From Candidatus Cloacimonadota bacterium (GTDB taxonomy: Bacteria > Cloacimonadota > Cloacimonadia > Cloacimonadales > Cloacimonadaceae): a stretch of 17,686 nt of DNA. The stretch's first letter is position 1. Each line of letters starts with the position of its first letter. The notes under the pieces were generated by a model. That model did not search any database and had not been told where the DNA came from. It saw nothing but the letters and a program-made list of their open reading frames with translations. The position numbers and the translations under genes are program-made. Where the stretch lies: positions 1-17,686 of the forward strand of contig VGPI01000013.1 of NCBI GenBank assembly GCA_016875595.1, in the 5' to 3' direction. Positions 1-7,002 of this stretch are shown piece after piece.

Positions 1-1
1 C

Positions 2-1774
2 TATGCGCATTGCGCCATCGAAACGCATGTGGCCATCGGCAAGTTTGACCATTCCGGGCGTTTGACGGTGTGGAGTTCGTCTCAGTCTCCTCACACGCAG
101 CGTAATCTGTTTGCCGAAGCGCTTGCGCCGCTTGGGCTTACTCATAAAGATGTGCGGGTTATCACTCTGCATGTCGGCGGTGGCTTTGGTGGCAAAGCGG
201 GAGTGACTATGGAGATCATTCCAGCTGCATTGGCTACGAAACTCAGGGGCTATGCCGTCAAGTTGCGCTGGACCCGTGAACAGGAATTTACCAATACCTA
301 TCAGCGTTTGGGAGTGATCGCCAAGTTCTGCATGGGCGTGACCAAAGATGGTGTCATCACTGCCCTGGATCACAAGATCTACTGGGATGCCGGAGCTTAT
401 GTGGAGTATGGAGCCAATGTGGTCAATGCCGTTGGTCTATCCGCCATCGGTCCTTACCGCATCCCCAATGTGTCGATCGACTCGATCTGTGTCTATACCA
501 ATTTGCCGCCGGGGGGACCATACCGTGGATTCGGCTATTCTGAGATGCTCTATGGTCTGGAGTCACACATCGATCGCATCGCGTCACATTTGGGCATTGA
601 TCCGGTTCAATTCCGGCGGATGAATGCCATCAGCGAAGGCGATACCACGGCTTATGGTGCCAGGATGAATCCTAATGGACTGATGGAGGCGATCGACAAG
701 GTCACTGCTGCCATCGATTGGGACAAACCCTTGGCATCAGCCAATCCCTCCAAGGTGCTGGGCAAGGGCTTCGCCCTGTTCTGGAAAGCACCGGCGATGC
801 CGCCCAATGCCAGTTCCTCCGCCTTCCTCAAGTTCAATGAGGATGCCAGCATCAACCTGATCATCTCAGGTATGGACATCGGTCAGGGCTATCAGACCGT
901 GATGGCACAGATCGCTGCTGAAGTTCTTTCCATACCCCCAATCAAGATCCGGGTGGAAACCCCTGATACCGACCGCAATCCTTATGAATGGCAGACCGTT
1001 GCCTCCCACATCACCTGGTCTTGCGGCAATGCCGTCAAGAATGCCGCACTTGATGCCCGCGACCAGATCCTTGCTCTGATCAACCGCGTTCATCATCTGC
1101 CGATTGATACGCTGTATCTCGAGGACGAGGCAGTCAAGTGTTCCAATGACAAGAGATTCCACCTCCCTCTCAGGGATTTTGTGATCAACGGGATCATGAC
1201 CGGTGACGGCACTTTCAAAGGTGGTCCGATCATCGGCAGAGGGATGTTCATGCCGGAGTTTTCCTCAACCAAAGGCAATCCCGAAACCGGGCAGGGCGGG
1301 CATCCCAATGTCCATTACACCGTGGGTGCAGGTGCGCTCATCCTGGAGATCGACCGCGAGACCGGCAAGATGAGAGTGCTCAAAGCAGCCGAAGCAGTGG
1401 ATGCCGGATGTGCGCTCAATCCTGATCTGATCAAGGGTCAGATCACCGGCGGGCTCATGCAGGGTCTTGCCACAGTCCTTTACGAGGATATGCGCTTCGA
1501 TGAGAAGGGCAGAATGCTCAACCCCAATTTCACTGACTACAAAATCCCCACCTCCATGGATGTGCCCGATGAGATCATTCCGATCATCGTGGAAGTTGCC
1601 CAACCCGATGGTCCATACGGTGCCCGTGGCATCGGAGAACACACGATGTTGCCAGCAGCGCCGATGGTTGCCAATGCCATTGCCGATGCGCTGGGGATCA
1701 GGATAAAGAGCATGCCGATCACGGCGGAGAAGGTCGCCCTTGCCATCATCAATGGTCAGAAGGACGTGCAATGA
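2..1774 (+). CDS. Xanthine dehydrogenase-family molybdopterin-binding (catalytic) subunit, 5'-truncated
   Basis: The frame is open from the window edge, so the N-terminus lies outside; 590 residues remain of a family usually about 750-780 long. The protein is the large subunit of a molybdenum hydroxylase (xanthine dehydrogenase / aldehyde oxidoreductase / CoxL type), which hydroxylates a carbon of a heterocycle or aldehyde using water. Visible family marks are the cofactor loop GGGFGGK at residues 59-65 of the fragment, the PYRGFGYSE segment at 173-181, and near the C-terminus GARGIGEHTMLPAAP. The Glu of GIGE (codon 1637-1639) aligns with the catalytic base of the family. A GTG at position 29 could be mistaken for a start, but coding similarity continues upstream of it. 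The stop overlaps the next ATG by 4 bases (ATGA), implying translational coupling. The substrate cannot be told from sequence; FAD and 2Fe-2S partner subunits are not in the window and may lie upstream. Confidence 0.93.
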   Translation, partial: YAHCAIETHVAIGKFDHSGRLTVWSSSQSPHTQRNLFAEALAPLGLTHKDVRVITLHVGGGFGGKAGVTMEIIPAALATKLRGYAVKLRWTREQEFTNTYQRLGVIAKFCMGVTKDGVITALDHKIYWDAGAYVEYGANVVNAVGLSAIGPYRIPNVSIDSICVYTNLPPGGPYRGFGYSEMLYGLESHIDRIASHLGIDPVQFRRMNAISEGDTTAYGARMNPNGLMEAIDKVTAAIDWDKPLASANPSKVLGKGFALFWKAPAMPPNASSSAFLKFNEDASINLIISGMDIGQGYQTVMAQIAAEVLSIPPIKIRVETPDTDRNPYEWQTVASHITWSCGNAVKNAALDARDQILALINRVHHLPIDTLYLEDEAVKCSNDKRFHLPLRDFVINGIMTGDGTFKGGPIIGRGMFMPEFSSTKGNPETGQGGHPNVHYTVGAGALILEIDRETGKMRVLKAAEAVDAGCALNPDLIKGQITGGLMQGLATVLYEDMRFDEKGRMLNPNFTDYKIPTSMDVPDEIIPIIVEVAQPDGPYGARGIGEHTMLPAAPMVANAIADALGIRIKSMPITAEKVALAIINGQKDVQ

Positions 1775-2958
1775 AACCGTTGGAAGGCATCAAAGTTCTC
1801 GATCTCACCCGCGTCCTGGCCGGTCCTTTTTGCACCATGATCCTGAGTGACCTCGGTGCTGAGATCGTCAAGGTGGAAATACCGGTCAAAGGTGATGACT
1901 CTCGTGCCTTTGGACCATTCAAGAACAACCGCAGTTTATACTTCCATAGCATTAACCGTGGCAAGAAGAGCATCTCGCTCAACCTCAAACACCCCAAAGG
2001 CAAGGAGATACTCAAAGACCTCATCCTTCACTTTGACATCCTGGTAGAGAATTACCGCCCCGGAACGATGGAAAAACTGGGATTGGGCTATAATATTCTC
2101 CAGCAGATCAATCCGCGATTGATCTACGCCGCATCTTCCGGTTTCGGGCACAGCGGTCCCTATTCCCAGCGTCCAGCTTATGACATCCTGGCTCAAGCGA
2201 TGAGTGGAATGATGAGCATCACTGGCTGGAAGGACTGCCCCCCGACCCGCGTCGGAATGTCTCTGGGTGATATCACTGCTTCGCTGTTTACCGCCATCGG
2301 TATCAATGCCGCCCTCTATGCCCGCGAGAAAAGCGGGATGGGTCAAAAGATCGATGTCGCCATGCTGGACTGCCAGGTGGCTATTTTGGAGAACGCCCTG
2401 ATCCGTTACCAGGCGGAAGGCCTCAACCCTGAGCCGATCGGCAACCGCCATCCCACGATAGCGCCTTTCCAGGCATATCAGAGCAGCGATGGTTATTTCG
2501 TAATGGGTGTGGGCAACGACGCCATCTGGGCGGTTCTGTGCAAAACGATCGGTAGAGAAGATCTGATCAATGATCCCCGATTTTCCACCAATAAACTCAG
2601 ATGCGAGAACCTGACTGAACTGAACGCCATTCTGGAACCTGTCTTTTCCAAGCATTCAACCGGGCATTGGCTTGATGTGCTGGATGACGCTCCGGTGCCC
2701 TGTGCTCCGATCAACCGGATCGAAGAGGTGATAAATCATCCCCAACTGCTTGCCAGGAATATGATTGTGAAAACTCATGATCCGGTGGCGGGTGACTTTA
2801 TGATCGCCGGCAATCCGATCAAGATGAACTCGATCCCTGATCATGACTCCGCTCCGGGGGCTCCGGAGATCGGAGAGCACAACTTTGATGTTTACGGCTC
2901 TTATCTCGGTTTTTCGACCGGGGAACTTGCTTTACTACAAGCAGATGGAGTGATATGA
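1771..2958 (+). CDS. CaiB/BaiF class III CoA-transferase
   Basis: A 395-residue protein, full length for the family (about 380-430). Class III CoA-transferases move CoA between carboxylic acids through an aspartyl-CoA thioester. The opening PLEGIKVLDLTRVLAGPFCTM is the standard N-terminal Rossmann start, followed by SDLGAEIVKVE and VENYRPGTMEKLGLGY. The segment RVGMSLGDITAS places Asp167 where formyl-CoA transferase has its catalytic Asp169. The C-terminal part (VPCAPINRIEEVINHPQLLAR) is the usual lid region. The start ATG overlaps the upstream stop and the TGA overlaps the downstream ATG, so it is the middle gene of a coupled trio. By context it may activate an acid made by, or destined for, the molybdenum hydroxylase, but donor and acceptor are unknown. 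The family is certain; the substrate is not. Confidence 0.95.
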   Translation: MKPLEGIKVLDLTRVLAGPFCTMILSDLGAEIVKVEIPVKGDDSRAFGPFKNNRSLYFHSINRGKKSISLNLKHPKGKEILKDLILHFDILVENYRPGTMEKLGLGYNILQQINPRLIYAASSGFGHSGPYSQRPAYDILAQAMSGMMSITGWKDCPPTRVGMSLGDITASLFTAIGINAALYAREKSGMGQKIDVAMLDCQVAILENALIRYQAEGLNPEPIGNRHPTIAPFQAYQSSDGYFVMGVGNDAIWAVLCKTIGREDLINDPRFSTNKLRCENLTELNAILEPVFSKHSTGHWLDVLDDAPVPCAPINRIEEVINHPQLLARNMIVKTHDPVAGDFMIAGNPIKMNSIPDHDSAPGAPEIGEHNFDVYGSYLGFSTGELALLQADGVI

Positions 2959-4316
2959 ACCTCACCTGTTCTCTGCCATTGAAGGCATTCGGTGACAAGC
3001 TACGCTTGAGCCACATCGACCTGATCGCTCATCTGGTATCCCTCCTGGACCGGATCGAAGAGAATGAACCCGTGATCCATTCGTTGCTACCCGAGGCAGG
3101 TCGCCATCAGCGCATTATGACTGAAGCTAAGCGCTTGCTCAAACAATATCCAAAGCCGGATGGGCGACCCCCGCTCTTTGGTGTCCTAGCGGGTATCAAG
3201 GACATCATCAATGCCGATGGATTTGAGACCCGAGCGGGTTCAAAACTATCCCCGGAAACATTTGCGGGCAAGGAAGCCAGCATCGTTACCCGACTCCGCC
3301 AAGCTGGTGCCATCATCCTCGGCAAGACAGTCAGCACCGAATTTGCCTATTTCCAGCCCGGCGAAACCCGCAATCCCCAGAATACCAACCACACTCCCGG
3401 TGGCTCCTCCAGTGGATCCGCAGCGGCGGTGGCAGCCGGCTTTTGCCATTTGGCGATCGGAACCCAGACCATTGCCTCCGTCATCCGTCCTGCCGCTTAC
3501 TGTGGCGTCATTGGATTCAAACCCAGCCAGGGACGCATCTCCAATGACGGCATCTTTCCCTTTTCCCATTCGGTGGATCAGGTCGGCTTCTTTGCTCAGG
3601 ATTTGGATGGCATTGCCCTTGCCTGTGGTGTTATGTGTTCTGACTGGAAAGCAAATGACAGCCCAAATAGAACTCAGGGCGCTGAAGGAAAGCGCCCCTA
3701 CATACCACTTCGGATCGGCATTCCACATCCTGAATATCTGAAGCAGTCCGAACTATTGGATCACTTTCAAGAGGTTGTAGATCACCTCAAGTCCTCAGGA
3801 CACGACTGCATCGAGACCGATCTCTGGCGTGACATCCCGCTCATCAATGAGATGCATAATACCCTGATTTCCCGTGAATTTTATCTGAATCACTATCATC
3901 TTTTCGTCGCCTATGGATCGCTATATTCCAAGCATTCCCGCGATCTGTTTCACAAGGGCAGATCTCAGGATTCAGTGCGGATCAGAGAGATATTGGCAGA
4001 GAGAATTGAATGCCGTCAACGATTGTTGGAATTAATGCAACGTCAGCAGATCGATCTGTGGATCAGTCCGGCTACCTCTACTGATGCACCTCGTGGACTC
4101 GCTTCCACCGGCAGTCCGCGGATGAGTTTGCCCTGGACCTTTTGTGGTGTTCCCTTGCTTTCTATCCCTGTTGGATCATCGGCAAATGGGGCGCTTAAGG
4201 ATAGCGCTCCAACAATAGAAGGTATGCCTTTTGGACTGCAACTTGCCTCGGCATGGAATAACGATGAAACCCTATTGAGTCATGCCAGAATACTGGCTAA
4301 ATCCTTGAACTGTTAG
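2955..4316 (+). CDS. Amidase-signature family hydrolase
   Basis: A 453-residue protein of the amidase signature (AS) superfamily, which hydrolyses amide bonds with a Ser-cisSer-Lys triad. All three residues are visible with family spacing: Lys82 in GIKDIIN, cis-Ser151 in the TPGGSSSGSAAAVAAG loop, and nucleophile Ser175 in GTQTIASVIRPA (24 residues after the cis-Ser, as in FAAH and malonamidase E2). The usual GG just before the nucleophile is IA here, so oxyanion-hole packing may differ. A GatA role is unlikely: gatC and gatB are absent and the neighbours are catabolic. It is coupled by ATGA overlap to the CoA-transferase and ends 20 bases before a convergent gene. In context it may release ammonia from an amide intermediate, which is inference. 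Confidence 0.93.
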   Translation: MNLTCSLPLKAFGDKLRLSHIDLIAHLVSLLDRIEENEPVIHSLLPEAGRHQRIMTEAKRLLKQYPKPDGRPPLFGVLAGIKDIINADGFETRAGSKLSPETFAGKEASIVTRLRQAGAIILGKTVSTEFAYFQPGETRNPQNTNHTPGGSSSGSAAAVAAGFCHLAIGTQTIASVIRPAAYCGVIGFKPSQGRISNDGIFPFSHSVDQVGFFAQDLDGIALACGVMCSDWKANDSPNRTQGAEGKRPYIPLRIGIPHPEYLKQSELLDHFQEVVDHLKSSGHDCIETDLWRDIPLINEMHNTLISREFYLNHYHLFVAYGSLYSKHSRDLFHKGRSQDSVRIREILAERIECRQRLLELMQRQQIDLWISPATSTDAPRGLASTGSPRMSLPWTFCGVPLLSIPVGSSANGALKDSAPTIEGMPFGLQLASAWNNDETLLSHARILAKSLNC

Positions 4317-4336
4317 CGAGAAAGGGATTTCTATCC

Positions 4337-5623
4337 CTACTGCCTCTTTCGTCTTTCCTGTTCGATCAACTCTTCAAATTTCGCAGCCGCCAGATCCAGT
4401 GCCTCCTTTGGACTATAATCTCCCCGCATGGCTCGTTCCAAAAAGTTCTTCAATTCCATCCTTGCCAGAAACCACGCTCCCATTTGCGGCTCAAATACGG
4501 CACTCTCGAGTTGGTTATAAATCGCCTTGAACTGAGGAAATTCCTGGAGAAAGCCCTTGATCGTCTCCGTCTGCATCGCACTTTTTCGCACCGGCATATA
4601 GCAGGTGGCGGCAGACCAGCGGGCGGTCTGTTCGGTATCGGTGAACCATTTGATAAATTCCCAGGCAGCTCTTTCGCGTTTGGCATCACCGCTCTTGAAG
4701 ATGACGATATTGGCACCGCTCACAGCACTCTTATTGGTTCTGAAGGTTGGCAGAGGCGCATAGCCGATATTGAAGTTGATCGGTTGCTGACGCATGTGCG
4801 TGATCGAAACGCTGGAGCCCTCATACATCGCTGCAACGCCCGCCATAAAGTCATTCTGTCCCTCATACTCCCGCACCAGATAGACGGTCTTGTCCTTGTT
4901 GATCAGATCGGTAATAAAGGTCAGTGCTTCCACCCCATACGGGCTGTTGAGCACCGGGGTATCCTTCTCATTGATAATCTGCCCGCCGGCTTGGTGGAGC
5001 AAATTGATAAATTGCCATTCATTGACATTGAAATTGGTACCTTTGGTCTGACGTCCCAGAGTGGGATCCATACGGGTCAATTTACCACAGTATTCCCGAA
5101 ATTCTTCCCAAGTGGCGGGAAAGTGGTTCGGATCAAGTCCGGCACGGTAAAAGGCATCTTTATTATAGAAATATGCTCTGACGCTCTTATTGAAGGGGAA
5201 AGACCAGATATTTCCCTGATAGGAGACGGATTGCCGGAAAACCGGATAGATATCATCGAGGTCATCATCCGTAAAATCATCGTCCACTGCGATCAGAGAA
5301 TCAAGCGCTACCAGCACTTTCGCCTCCACATATTTAGCCGTCCAGCTCTCAAAGACCTGTGCTATATCCGGTTGTTTATTTGCCTGGATGGATGCCATCA
5401 GTTTCTGGGACAGCGCAGTATAACTACTGATTGGATTGACCACGACCTCGATATCCTTATGATTGCGGTTAAATTCCTGGATCATCTCATTCAGCGTATC
5501 GCCCAGAGGACCGCTCAAGCCATGCCAGAAGGTGACTTTTATTCGCTCAGATCTGACCATCCTGCCACAGCCGCTGATCAGCAAAGCGACCACCAAAACA
5601 GTGATTATCCCAGATTTTATCAT
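4337..5623 (-). CDS. ABC-type sugar/polyol substrate-binding lipoprotein (UgpB/MalE-like)
   Basis: 428 residues from the chosen start. The ATG at 5623 is preceded by GGAG with a 6-base gap and gives a compact type II signal: MIKSG, a hydrophobic run at residues 6-16, and the lipobox ISGC with lipidated Cys19. Two upstream in-frame ATGs (5635, 5641) have no good ribosome-binding site. The mature part shows family 1 extracellular solute-binding features: VTFWHGLSGPLGDTLNEM, FNRNHKDIEVVV, KQPDIAQVFESW, PFNKSVRAYFYNKDAF, PATWEEF, and late AWEFIKWFTDTEQTARWS. The likely role is binding a sugar, oligosaccharide or glycerol-phosphate-type ligand outside the inner membrane. No permease or ATPase gene is adjacent, so it is an orphan in this window. 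It is convergent with the amidase gene and divergent from the flavin reductase gene. Confidence 0.92.
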   Translation of the reverse strand: MIKSGIITVLVVALLISGCGRMVRSERIKVTFWHGLSGPLGDTLNEMIQEFNRNHKDIEVVVNPISSYTALSQKLMASIQANKQPDIAQVFESWTAKYVEAKVLVALDSLIAVDDDFTDDDLDDIYPVFRQSVSYQGNIWSFPFNKSVRAYFYNKDAFYRAGLDPNHFPATWEEFREYCGKLTRMDPTLGRQTKGTNFNVNEWQFINLLHQAGGQIINEKDTPVLNSPYGVEALTFITDLINKDKTVYLVREYEGQNDFMAGVAAMYEGSSVSITHMRQQPINFNIGYAPLPTFRTNKSAVSGANIVIFKSGDAKRERAAWEFIKWFTDTEQTARWSAATCYMPVRKSAMQTETIKGFLQEFPQFKAIYNQLESAVFEPQMGAWFLARMELKNFLERAMRGDYSPKEALDLAAAKFEELIEQERRKRQ

Positions 5624-5685
5624 CTTTGTCTCCATATACATTAGTGAGGTTAAGCCGTTTCTCAATCCGTTAAGGCATTGAATCA

Positions 5686-5727
5686 ATTATAACGTAAACC
5701 CACATATTCTCACTTCCGCATTTACGT
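5686..5727 (-). promoter_or_regulatory. Candidate promoter/operator of the substrate-binding lipoprotein gene
   Basis: On the minus strand a perfect TATAAT lies at 5691-5686, about 60 bases before the lipoprotein ATG. The -35 position has no good TTGACA. A 7-base inverted repeat (plus strand ACGTAAA at 5692-5698 and TTTACGT at 5721-5727, centres 29 bases apart) brackets the -10/-35 interval and could be an operator for a dimeric regulator. This is pattern recognition only. Confidence 0.35.
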
Positions 5728-5759
5728 CAATGATTTTGAACCAATGAGACTGAATTTAG

Positions 5760-5988
5760 TCCCATCGGGATGGTATTTTAGATTGCAAGAGACATGGTTT
5801 GGAATTCCATCGAGTCCCATCGGGACGGTATTGTTATGAAGGAATCTGCAATAATCGAGGTTATATCGTCCCGAGGGGACTCGGAGGTGTATTTTACCAC
5901 CGTTATGCTATCTAAAATGGCGTCCCGATGGGACTCGGAGGTGTATTTTACCACCGTTATGCTATCTAAAATGACGTCCCGATGGGAC
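5760..5988. repeat. Array of five 13-base palindromic cores at exact 54-base spacing, symmetric about the middle core
   Basis: Cores start at 5760, 5814, 5868, 5922 and 5976, always 54 bases apart. The first two read GTCCCATCGGGA(T/C); the last two read GTCCCGATGGGAC, the exact reverse complement; the middle one is GTCCCGAGGGGAC. Flanks also flip: GGTATTTTAGAT follows core 1, while its mirror ATCTAAAAT precedes cores 4 and 5. The array is therefore roughly mirror-symmetric about 5874. The 41-base spacers after cores 3 and 4 differ at one position; the spacers after cores 1 and 2 have diverged. Each core can form a 5-base-pair hairpin with a 3-base loop. It sits in the divergent region upstream of two genes. 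It resembles REP/BIME-type intergenic mosaics or a multi-site regulator-binding array. The cores are too short, and two spacers too alike, for CRISPR. Confidence 0.9.
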
Positions 5989-5989
5989 T
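5867..5989 (+). repeat. 54-base tandem direct repeat, about 2.3 copies
   Basis: Units begin at 5867 and 5921, and a 15-base partial unit begins at 5975. Units 1 and 2 differ at one base in the core (GAG versus GAT) and at one base near the end (TGG versus TGA). Each unit holds the GTCCC/GGGAC palindrome, then GGTG...CACC, then ATTTTA...TAAAAT as nested inverted repeats. Because 54 is a multiple of three, a reading frame through it encodes an 18-residue peptide repeat; I regard that as incidental. Confidence 0.92.
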
Positions 5990-6123
5990 TATTCCAACTC
6001 TGACGGATTTAATGGTTGACACCAGAGCCATCGGTAAAAACGATACCTCATATCTTCTCAGGATCGACGGTTGATCCCGCTTTAATTGCATGCCTGAGAA
6101 CTGATAAGCAAGGAGACACAGTC

Positions 6124-6597
6124 ATGATACAGACCGATTTTACCGCTGCTTATGCCCGGATCCATCTGCCGGCAAAGGTGGTGCTGGCAGTCACTCAAAA
6201 ACCGCATGGCGGATATAACCTCATTACATTGGAATGGTTTATGCGCACCTCGATCGTTCCGCCCATGTTCGCCATTTCCATTGGTCACAGCCGTTTCTCG
6301 CTGGAGTGTCTGGAGACAACCCGCTTTTTCAACCTGGTTTTCCCTGCTTCCGCCCAGAAAGCCCTTCTTACTTACTGTGGTTCCAATTCCGGCAGAGACC
6401 TTGATAAATTCACCGAGACCGGCGTGGAGTACTTCCCCGGAAAACTGCGTAAGCTGCCGATCCTCAAGGATGCCACCGCCAATTTTGAATGCGAGATCGT
6501 CAGTCAGGTGCGCAGCGGCGATCACAATATCTACGTTGGACAAGTTCATTATACCTGGCTCAATAAAGAAAATGAGCTGTTTTACTACATTCATTAA
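6124..6597 (+). CDS. Flavin reductase-like (FMN-binding split-barrel) domain protein
   Basis: 157 residues from the ATG at 6124, which has a strong ribosome-binding site (AAGGAG, about 8 bases upstream). The frame is open further upstream to 6016 but that extension lacks family features. The fold is recognised from PAKVVLAVTQ (residues 17-25), NLITLEWFMRTSIVPPMFAISIG (32-54, the flavin-contacting N..T..W...S..PP pattern), ETTRFFNLVFPA (65-75), and GDHNIYVGQV (132-141). Members of this DIM6/flavoredoxin-like group bind FMN and reduce flavin with NAD(P)H or act as small electron carriers; the partner is unknown. It is a lone gene, divergent from the lipoprotein gene and downstream of the palindrome array, which could influence its expression. 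Confidence 0.88.
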   Translation: MIQTDFTAAYARIHLPAKVVLAVTQKPHGGYNLITLEWFMRTSIVPPMFAISIGHSRFSLECLETTRFFNLVFPASAQKALLTYCGSNSGRDLDKFTETGVEYFPGKLRKLPILKDATANFECEIVSQVRSGDHNIYVGQVHYTWLNKENELFYYIH

Positions 6598-6625
6598 GAC
6601 CTCCGCCCCTGCCTGATCAATCTCA

Positions 6626-6817
6626 TCATTCCGGGTATTCCGGTTTTAGTCGTAGCGGTCTGAGTCCCAATAAGTGGTTTTCAAGGTATCTTTTTCTGCG
6701 TTCGACCTTCTCCAAACTATGCATATCTGATTGCTCAACAACAACTAAGCCCGTATTATTGAGTATGTAATCCCCTTTTTCTGCCCTTTCTTCCCTCTGT
6801 TTGGTAGCGTTGATCAA
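6626..6817 (-). pseudogene. Possible small coding remnant (63 codons, TTG start)
   Basis: A 63-residue minus-strand frame begins with TTG and encodes a charged, plausible-looking peptide (for example HSLEKVERRKRYLEN and LRPLRLKPEYPE). The initiator lies inside the repeat cluster, no good ribosome-binding site precedes it, and I do not recognise the family. It may be a decayed gene or part of a repeated intergenic element. It could equally be chance. Confidence 0.2.
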
Positions 6818-6892
6818 GAGATCATCAAGCGTTAATCAAGCGTTAATTATTAACGCTTGATTAAGAGGGGATAATGACTTGATTAAGAGGGG
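6810..6892. repeat. Perfect 33-base palindrome flanked by iteron-like direct repeats
   Basis: TTAATCAAGCGTTAAT (6832-6847) is mirrored exactly by ATTAACGCTTGATTAA (6849-6864) around the single base 6848. On the left ATCAAGCGTTA occurs twice in tandem (6824-6834, 6835-6845), preceded by the small palindrome TGATC-AAGA-GATCA (6811-6824). On the right CTTGATTAAGAGGGG occurs at 6856-6870 and again at 6878-6892, 22 bases apart. A TCAAG/CTTGA core recurs throughout. It could be a bidirectional RNA hairpin between convergent genes, a protein-binding cluster, or a mobile palindromic element. There is no T-run to support a standard terminator. Confidence 0.88.
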
Positions 6893-7002
6893 CAAGCAAG
6901 GCATGAAGAATTTACTCTATTGGTAAATGAACTCTTGGACCTGCTTTAGTACTAACTCGGGTTTGTTCTCAAGCAGCAACCCGATCATCGTCCTGGTTCG
7001 GA

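Larger units (their letters stand above)
6598..7002. other. Convergent intergenic region, 405 bases
   Basis: This lies between the 3' ends of the flavin reductase and serpin genes. It holds the repeat cluster at 6810-6892, a possible small coding remnant at 6626-6817, and a weak stem TCGGGTT/AACCCGA (6957-6963 with 6978-6984) just past the serpin stop. That stem has a 14-base loop and no T-run. On the minus strand just after the serpin stop, a second frame ends in a peptide like LLLENKPELVLKQVQEF, another possible remnant. No RNA gene or canonical terminator is visible. Confidence 0.6.

Noticed and set aside
4324..4337. Hairpin GGGAT-TTCT-ATCCC as a convergent terminator between the amidase and lipoprotein genes
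   Set aside because: Only five base pairs, no T-run on either strand, and it overlaps a stop codon; too weak to call.
4484..5644. Long 386-codon plus-strand frame opposite the lipoprotein gene
   Set aside because: It is an antisense shadow; the minus-strand product has clear solute-binding features and a lipobox.
5760..5988. CRISPR array
   Set aside because: The cores are only 13 bases, orientation flips midway, and two spacers are nearly identical to each other; no cas gene is present.
5794..6003. 69-codon plus-strand frame through the 54-base repeats
   Set aside because: It is explained by DNA repeats whose period is a multiple of three; its start has no convincing ribosome-binding site and the N-terminal part is unlike any family I know.
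6021..6037. A sixth palindromic core near 6025
   Set aside because: The resemblance (GCCATCGG) is short, the palindrome arms are missing, and it is about 5 bases out of the 54-base phase.
6957..6984. TCGGGTT/AACCCGA stem as the serpin terminator
   Set aside because: The loop is 14 bases and no T-run follows on the minus strand.
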